NCBI GenBank assembly: GCA_021234535.1
Contig: CM037849.1
Span: 12,319,526-12,383,525, forward strand
DNA length: 64,000 bases
Direction: 5' to 3'
From: Stichopus chloronotus
Taxonomy: Eukaryota > Echinodermata > Holothuroidea > Aspidochirotida > Stichopodidae
The notes below the pieces were generated by a model. The model saw only the letters and a program-made list of their open reading frames with translations, was not told the DNA's origin and ran no database searches. Positions 62,015-64,000 of the stretch are shown piece after piece; position 1 is the first letter of the stretch; each line of letters begins with the position of its first letter. The translations under genes were made by a program, and so were the position numbers.

Positions 62015-64000
62015 GTAAAATAAACCCAATTGATGTAGTTTGACAGCTAGTATTCTAGTTTACCTCTTAATCTCGTTGCACATTCTTACTAAATTAAAGG
62101 ATATATTCTCTTGTTTACAGCTAAGGTGAGTGTCTCATTTGTTTTAAAGGTTGTCATTTACCACGTCCTTTTACAATGACGTGTAAGCAATATTGGGACA
62201 TGTCTGCATGGTTACCTTATGTAATGCTAATACATTGACGGCATATATTACAGACATAATTTTAAGGCAACTTTAAAATACACCATACATCATATATGAG
62301 ATATTCACGGAATGCACTATGGTTGAGATTTTCCTACATTCCTACATAGTAAAGGCTTTAAGTAAATGATCTGTCTATTCTTTAATCTATAAACGGTTTT
62401 CACTTCACACGTTTAAGTTATAATGATTAAAATCCACTTTTGACAATTTCTTTAATAACACCATTCAGTATAATACGTATATTTTCTTTACATATCTTTT
62501 CGTGCACTATAACATGGAATGCTTAATAGATTTTGCCTATTTGTTTGAGATAAATTACGTTGCAAGCAAATTCGTAGCCAAAGTTACATCCAGTCACAGA
62601 AGTTCATCTCTTTCCCACGATTGTTAGCATATATATTTATTTTATCCTCCCCAAAATAATGGTTACAAACCAAACATAATGGCAACACTTGAGAGTTTAT
62701 ATCAATGATAAGATTAAATTAAGTTACAAGTTTGAGAAAATGTGAGTAAAACTATTTAAAGACCTTCATCATGGTGGTACAACAATCAGTTTCGGGTTTG
62801 AAGTTTCTCATCTTCTTCATGAGTCTTTGATATTAAGGTATGTATAGTGTAAGACATAAATTTGTTCACTGTTTCTGCACTTGGCACCAATGTGATTGTT
62901 TTCATACATTATTCTTTACAGCAATCGTGGGTGAACGGCATAGGGGATTACTCAAAAAAAATAAATAAATACTATTTTCCTTTGCAAATGTTGTCCTTGT
63001 AGATACCCTTTCCAGCTCGGAAATAAAAATGACAACTCCATAGATCTATTCTAGAAAGATAAAAAAGGAAGATATACTCAAACGTGAGAGTATTATTTTG
63101 AAAGCACTGTTCAAATTGACTGTCCATCTTTGCATGTTTTATCACAGGTGGAATTCAGACGTATCATTTTTTTGGCAAGATCAATTTATATTCAGTTAGT
63201 GTTCCCATCGGTTTTTCCTATTAATCAACTTCTTTGAAAATATACTCCTGTTATTACGATAAAGTTTCTGGAAATTTCATTTATTCTTCTCTAAGAGATA
63301 TTCTGTGTTAAATTGTGAAGTTGATTTTATCGTTATCATTTTCATAATTAATAATCGTCATTGTGCGTCAGGATAAATTCATATGCATATTTTGAATACC
63401 GTTTATGCTTTAGTTTTTCTTTCGTCGAGGCTTTTAAGGCCATGTTTTCTTTGATGATTAAAGCGTTTGCCACTGACAGAAATTGTTATGTCACAAAAAT
63501 AGGAACATTTTCTCTCTAAATTCGTCAAAAGCATATCTCAATAGCTTGTTCGATACGGAAGTTATGTATTCTTTGAAAAAAAAAGATTTATTTTATTACA
63601 AAATGGTACACTGTATAACGGGGAATTTGTTACTTCACTCAGGCACAACTATGGTACTTGAATAGTCTTTGCATTCCTTTATAATCTTGACTGTCTTAAA
63701 AAACTAGTAACAATAGTTTAAGAGATGTCACCTTAATTTCCACAAAATTTTAAAGTGAGCCTTTAATATACCCTATTCACATTTTCACTAGTATCAGTTT
63801 TAGAGGTTAAAATAAGGACTTCACTTTCAAAGAAGAACAAAGATATCTTATTAATTATCAATAATTTGCCACTGTTAAGTGGAATTTTCGTAACGTTAAG
63901 GCAAGTGGAAAGTTAGCTTTCTTGACTAGAGAAGTCTTTCTACAAACAACACCATCTTGAGTTAGAAACAACATAATGGTACTAGGATTAAAATACCTGC
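62015..64000. other. Intron or flank of copy 4
   Basis: AT-rich, no FBG exon recognised before the window ends. Confidence 0.45.

Noticed and set aside
62121..62126. Five-base microexon between TTTACAG and GTGAGT in copy 4
   Set aside because: The splice-like ends are good, but five bases with no homolog in copies 2 or 3 cannot be supported.

Overview
This window looks like AT-rich nuclear DNA of a marine invertebrate deuterostome, most likely an echinoderm and plausibly a sea cucumber. The grounds are intron-rich genes with GT-AG junctions, a run of secreted fibrinogen-related (FBG) lectin genes like the expanded families of echinoderms, a type II Golgi sulfotransferase, and decayed LINEs and MITEs. 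There are no operons. Most of the 64 kb is intron or intergenic DNA. The species call is inference from gene content. No database search was run.

Layout. (1) 153-1875, plus strand: last two exons of a fibrinogen-related gene (copy 1) whose start lies left of the window. Its FBG domain carries a long Cys/Tyr-rich insertion. (2) 2415-4911, minus strand: a decayed L1/Tx1-like LINE. (3) 7760-8540: a tandem satellite. (4) 10440-11709 and 18949-20250: two direct copies of a ~1.3 kb segment that flank (5) 13876-18759, plus strand, copy 2. Copy 2 keeps a signal-peptide exon, linker, partial FBG and TIL exons but has a lost splice donor, a frame-shifted FBG exon and a truncated tail, so it is probably a pseudogene. 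(6) 26452 down to 20424, minus strand: a three-exon carbohydrate sulfotransferase rebuilt from exon phases (413 codons). (7) 26639-26867: a MITE. (8) 29968-31013, minus strand: the 3' end of a LINE with a restriction-like endonuclease, set in an ATT microsatellite. (9) 31-44 kb: mostly featureless, with a MITE at 42142 and a possible signal-peptide exon at 38189. (10) 44851-58788, plus strand: copy 3, encoding truncated FBG, TIL, EGF-like and complete FBG domains. (11) 60939-62014, plus strand: signal-peptide and linker exons of copy 4, which continues right of the window.

The four plus-strand fibrinogen-related loci form one tandem array. Equivalent exons share phase and often exact length: the FBG-middle exon is 265 nt and the TIL exon 212 nt in both copies 2 and 3. 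The products should be secreted recognition lectins. The most interesting points are the exon phases of copy 3, which would let splicing choose between a normal single-FBG protein and a long two-FBG protein, and the in-frame cysteine-rich expansion beside the predicted ligand-binding region in copy 1.
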